Under the pieces are notes generated by a model. That model saw only the letters and a list, made by a program, of their open reading frames with translations. It had not been told where the DNA came from and did no database searches. Source: a virus. From it: 41,521 nucleotides of DNA. Of the stretch, positions 39,402-41,521 are shown one piece after another; the first letter of the stretch is position 1, and each line of letters starts with the position of its first letter. Position numbers and translations under genes: made by a program. The DNA lies in IMG/VR virus record IMGVR_UViG_3300024429_000006, positions 1 through 41,521 of that record, one strand, 5' to 3'.

Positions 39402-40136
39402 TTATTTTTTCTTAGCATCCGCAAGCATCTTTTCGGAGACGCTCTTGGCATCCCCACCAGCAGATATAGTGGAAGCAGGCGTATTGGTTAAGGCAGCGGG
39501 CTTTGGTTTACCAGTTTCAGGGTCAATCTCCACCGTGCCACTCTGTTTGAGGAGTGTGGCTGCGGTAGCCAGTCGCCCCGCATCGCCGTCAGGGACAATC
39601 TCAGCCAGCTTTTTCTCATCAACACCAGCAGCCATAGCTGCCAGCTTGATGGTCACAGAAGTTTCCTTCTGAGTGAGGGCGGTTTCCCTCTCATTCTGCT
39701 TTGCATCCCTTGCTTGCTGTTCACCCTGGACACCTTTCTGCCTAATTTCCTCACGAGCTTGAGTTTGCTTGACTCTCAGTGAAGTTAGGGCTTCCGGGTT
39801 ATCCTTGACCGCATCAGCCTCAGCTTCTTCCCGGGTTCTCAGGAGTTCGTTTACCTGCCCGGAGACAGTGTTAAGGCGTGTAGTCACTGTGCCGAGTTCG
39901 GCTGTAAGCGTTTTGACTTGACCCTCAGCGGTATCAGCCCTCGTTTTCTGCTCACGGCCATTAGCCGAAAGCGCATCCTCAACCATCTTCTTTGCCTCTG
40001 CTCCAGTATACTGCTTGTCCACCTCAATCTTTGAAGTCGACCGTTCAGCAGTAGAAGTTTGCTCAGAGCCAGACTGAAGAGTCTCCTGTTCAGTCTGAGT
40101 CCCAGCTTCGTCCCCTACCTTAGTAGTCTTGTCCAT
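39402..40136 (-). CDS. Scaffolding protein
   Basis: 244 residues, almost all helical and charged, with a long heptad stretch (ADTAEGQVKTLTAELGTVTTRLNTVSGQVNELL), further coiled coil to about 170, then PDGDAGRLATAATLLKQ and a Lys-rich end (SVSEKMLADAKKK). Size, charge, basic C-terminus and place just before the capsid gene are those of phage scaffolds. It follows the giant gene by 56 bases. Confidence 0.75.
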   Translation of the reverse strand: MDKTTKVGDEAGTQTEQETLQSGSEQTSTAERSTSKIEVDKQYTGAEAKKMVEDALSANGREQKTRADTAEGQVKTLTAELGTVTTRLNTVSGQVNELLRTREEAEADAVKDNPEALTSLRVKQTQAREEIRQKGVQGEQQARDAKQNERETALTQKETSVTIKLAAMAAGVDEKKLAEIVPDGDAGRLATAATLLKQSGTVEIDPETGKPKPAALTNTPASTISAGGDAKSVSEKMLADAKKK

Positions 40137-40191
40137 GTTGAGTTTCCTCCCTTGTTGGAGTTTATATTGACCTCTCCTTTGAAGGAGAGGC

Positions 40192-41521
40192 TTACTCCCT
40201 TAATTGAGCGAGCATTTCCTCGATGTCTCTTCCCTTCTCTTCCCACTCCTCAAGGAATCGCTCATAAGGTGTTAGTTCTTCTCGAATCTTCTTATCAGCT
40301 ATCGGGGTGTAATCGAATTTAATCACGAGCCACATATCCAAATCCCTATGCTCCAACCTGAAATCGTCCTTGGACTTGAGGTGAGGAAGCGTCAGGTATG
40401 TCAGATAGAGAGTAAATACTTCCCTACTTGGAACCTTAGTAAAGTCTTTTCGTTCATTGCCCAGTAACCCTACATAGACTGTCCGGTAGAAGTCGATATT
40501 CTCCATCAGGAACCAGTCATCATCATACCACAGGTCAGTGCCCATCTCAAACTTCCAGTTCGGCGGTTTGCCTTCACCTATGATTTTGTAGTAGCCGACA
40601 TAGTTTTCAATATACTGTTCTGGAATAAAAGCACCATAGCCGTTTCTGCGGAGTTCAGCAAGCCCGAACTCAGTATAGATACCCTTGCCATTAAACCGCA
40701 GTGCATCTCTGGCCAAACCTCGCTGTTCCGGATCTTCAATATAATGTTCCGACCTATGATCCGACAGTCCCTCCAGCCTCTCAAAGTTCTCCAAGTAAAG
40801 GTCATAGATGTCATCGTATTGAACCGCCGGCATGTCTTCTGGTTTGGGTATATCGATTCCCTTGACTTCGTGCATCGCCTTGGCAAAGTCAGGATGGTCA
40901 ATTAGGAATCGTTCCTGTCGCTTGCCCTTGGTCTCTATTTCATAGTAGACAACAAAGTTCTCAATCTGGTCAGCAGGGAATCTCTCACCGTCTGGTCCCA
41001 ACAACTCGTAGGCTTCACGCCTCCGCCTATCCCTTCGGTAGTCTTCGTTCTCCAAGAGGTAGTCCTGTCGCTCTGAGGTTGTCTCAAGCGCATCGTATTC
41101 AGCATCCTGTTCCTTATATTCCACGTCTATTCGCCAAATCGGGATGCGGTATTCGTCAATAGCTTCCGAAGCACTCTCTCCCCAGTAATCCTCACTCATT
41201 AAGAAGTCGTTAAGGTCAGGGTTATCGAACCTGTTAAGTTTCGCCTCGGCACTATTACCGCTTGTCTCATCAACTATTCTCATGTGTTTAACATAGGCGT
41301 CCACCAGTTCTTGAGGAATCGGCCCTTCCCTTGTCCCCTTGCCAATAGCCAGAATCCTGCGCTCTATGTCGTGGAAGGTTTCGGCATCTACTTTAGTGGC
41401 TCTGATAGCCTCTATTTCTTCTTCATCGTCAGCGTCCTGAGCCTCTTCGAGCCTATCAAACAATTCAGCATTATCAACTCTTAACTGGTAGTATTCCAGT
41501 GGGTTGTCAGGGATTGACAGG
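40192..41521 (-). CDS. Giant virion-module protein, C-terminal part (continues from left end)
   Basis: C-terminal 400 residues of the giant protein, plus the 127-base overlap also present at the left end. Frame and sequence agree with the left-end part. The region is highly charged and rich in Glu, Asp and Tyr. It carries loosely repeated helical units of the form 'ENF..YYEI..KGK...F..DHPDF', 'ENYVGYYKI.GEGK' and similar, suggesting a helical repeat tail. An internal ATG at 41463 should not be taken as the start, because the frame is open far upstream. The gene ends 56 bases before the scaffold gene. Confidence 0.85.
   Translation of the reverse strand, partial: LSIPDNPLEYYQLRVDNAELFDRLEEAQDADDEEEIEAIRATKVDAETFHDIERRILAIGKGTREGPIPQELVDAYVKHMRIVDETSGNSAEAKLNRFDNPDLNDFLMSEDYWGESASEAIDEYRIPIWRIDVEYKEQDAEYDALETTSERQDYLLENEDYRRDRRRREAYELLGPDGERFPADQIENFVVYYEIETKGKRQERFLIDHPDFAKAMHEVKGIDIPKPEDMPAVQYDDIYDLYLENFERLEGLSDHRSEHYIEDPEQRGLARDALRFNGKGIYTEFGLAELRRNGYGAFIPEQYIENYVGYYKIIGEGKPPNWKFEMGTDLWYDDDWFLMENIDFYRTVYVGLLGNERKDFTKVPSREVFTLYLTYLTLPHLKSKDDFRLEHRDLDMWLVIKFDYTPIADKKIREELTPYERFLEEWEEKGRDIEEMLAQLRE
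41395..41521. repeat. Terminal direct repeat (right copy), contig overlap
   Basis: Exact second copy of the left end. Removing one copy gives the unique circular sequence and joins the two halves of the giant minus-strand gene without a frame change. Confidence 0.95.

Noticed and set aside
40192-41463. Separate 423-codon gene starting at ATG 41463
   Set aside because: The frame is open upstream through the circular junction for 2014 more codons; this Met is internal.

Overview
This window is a complete, circularly closed tailed-phage genome assembled as a linear contig. The first 127 bases (1-127) are repeated exactly as the last 127 (41395-41521), so the unique circle is 41,394 bp. A 127-base overlap is a common assembler k-mer length, so the repeat is more likely an assembly artefact than a biological terminal repeat. 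I recognise no rRNA, tRNA, CRISPR array, insertion sequence, integrase, CI-type repressor or DNA polymerase. Host: a bacterium, judged from strong Shine-Dalgarno sites and sigma70-type promoters. Several small proteins resemble, from memory, proteins seen in metagenomic phages of Chloroflexota (Dehalococcoidia), but the sequence alone does not prove the host.

Layout. (1) Late, structural region, minus strand, running 11290 -> 1 and across the junction to 26458. In order it holds a small-terminase-like gene, a DUF1353 protein, a membrane micro-protein, an FmdB-like zinc ribbon, the large terminase, the portal, and a giant gene of about 2437 codons that crosses the contig junction. Scaffold, major capsid protein, small virion proteins, a head-tail adaptor, a 1220-residue fibre, a hub-like protein, a DNRLRE-type adhesin and a coiled-coil/TM holin-like protein follow. 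A strong intrinsic terminator (26361-26389) closes it. No tape measure, tail tube or endolysin is recognisable, so a short-tailed virion is inferred. (2) Early plus-strand operon, 11842-14770: a near-consensus promoter followed by about a dozen small genes, many recognisable only as phage orphans, ending in a KTSC protein. (3) Early/middle minus-strand operon, 26314 -> 14844. A promoter sharing a 17-base core with the plus-strand one drives an HTH regulator. Next come RecT with a zinc ribbon, an ASCH protein, DnaD-like and DnaC-like replication proteins, a VRR-NUC nuclease, small accessory genes with repeated boundaries, a MazG-like pyrophosphatase, and a cassette of two paralogous PD-(D/E)xK-like proteins around a DNA methyltransferase.

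How it fits together: DnaD/DnaC-like proteins would recruit the host helicase and replisome, and RecT and VRR-NUC would process replication or recombination intermediates. The HTH protein probably controls the related early promoters. A third promoter of the same type (11677-11706) faces the late genes through a 386-base, hairpin-rich untranslated leader. A second control region (10306-10732) carries four spaced 12-bp repeats beside a TATAG tandem repeat and could be an origin or operator array.

The most notable items are the giant junction-spanning virion-module protein, the shared promoter core, the structured late leader, the spaced repeats, the nuclease-methylase cassette, a small gene with an in-frame amber codon, repeated gene-boundary sequences, and two perfect long hairpins around a 25-codon ORF beside the capsid genes.
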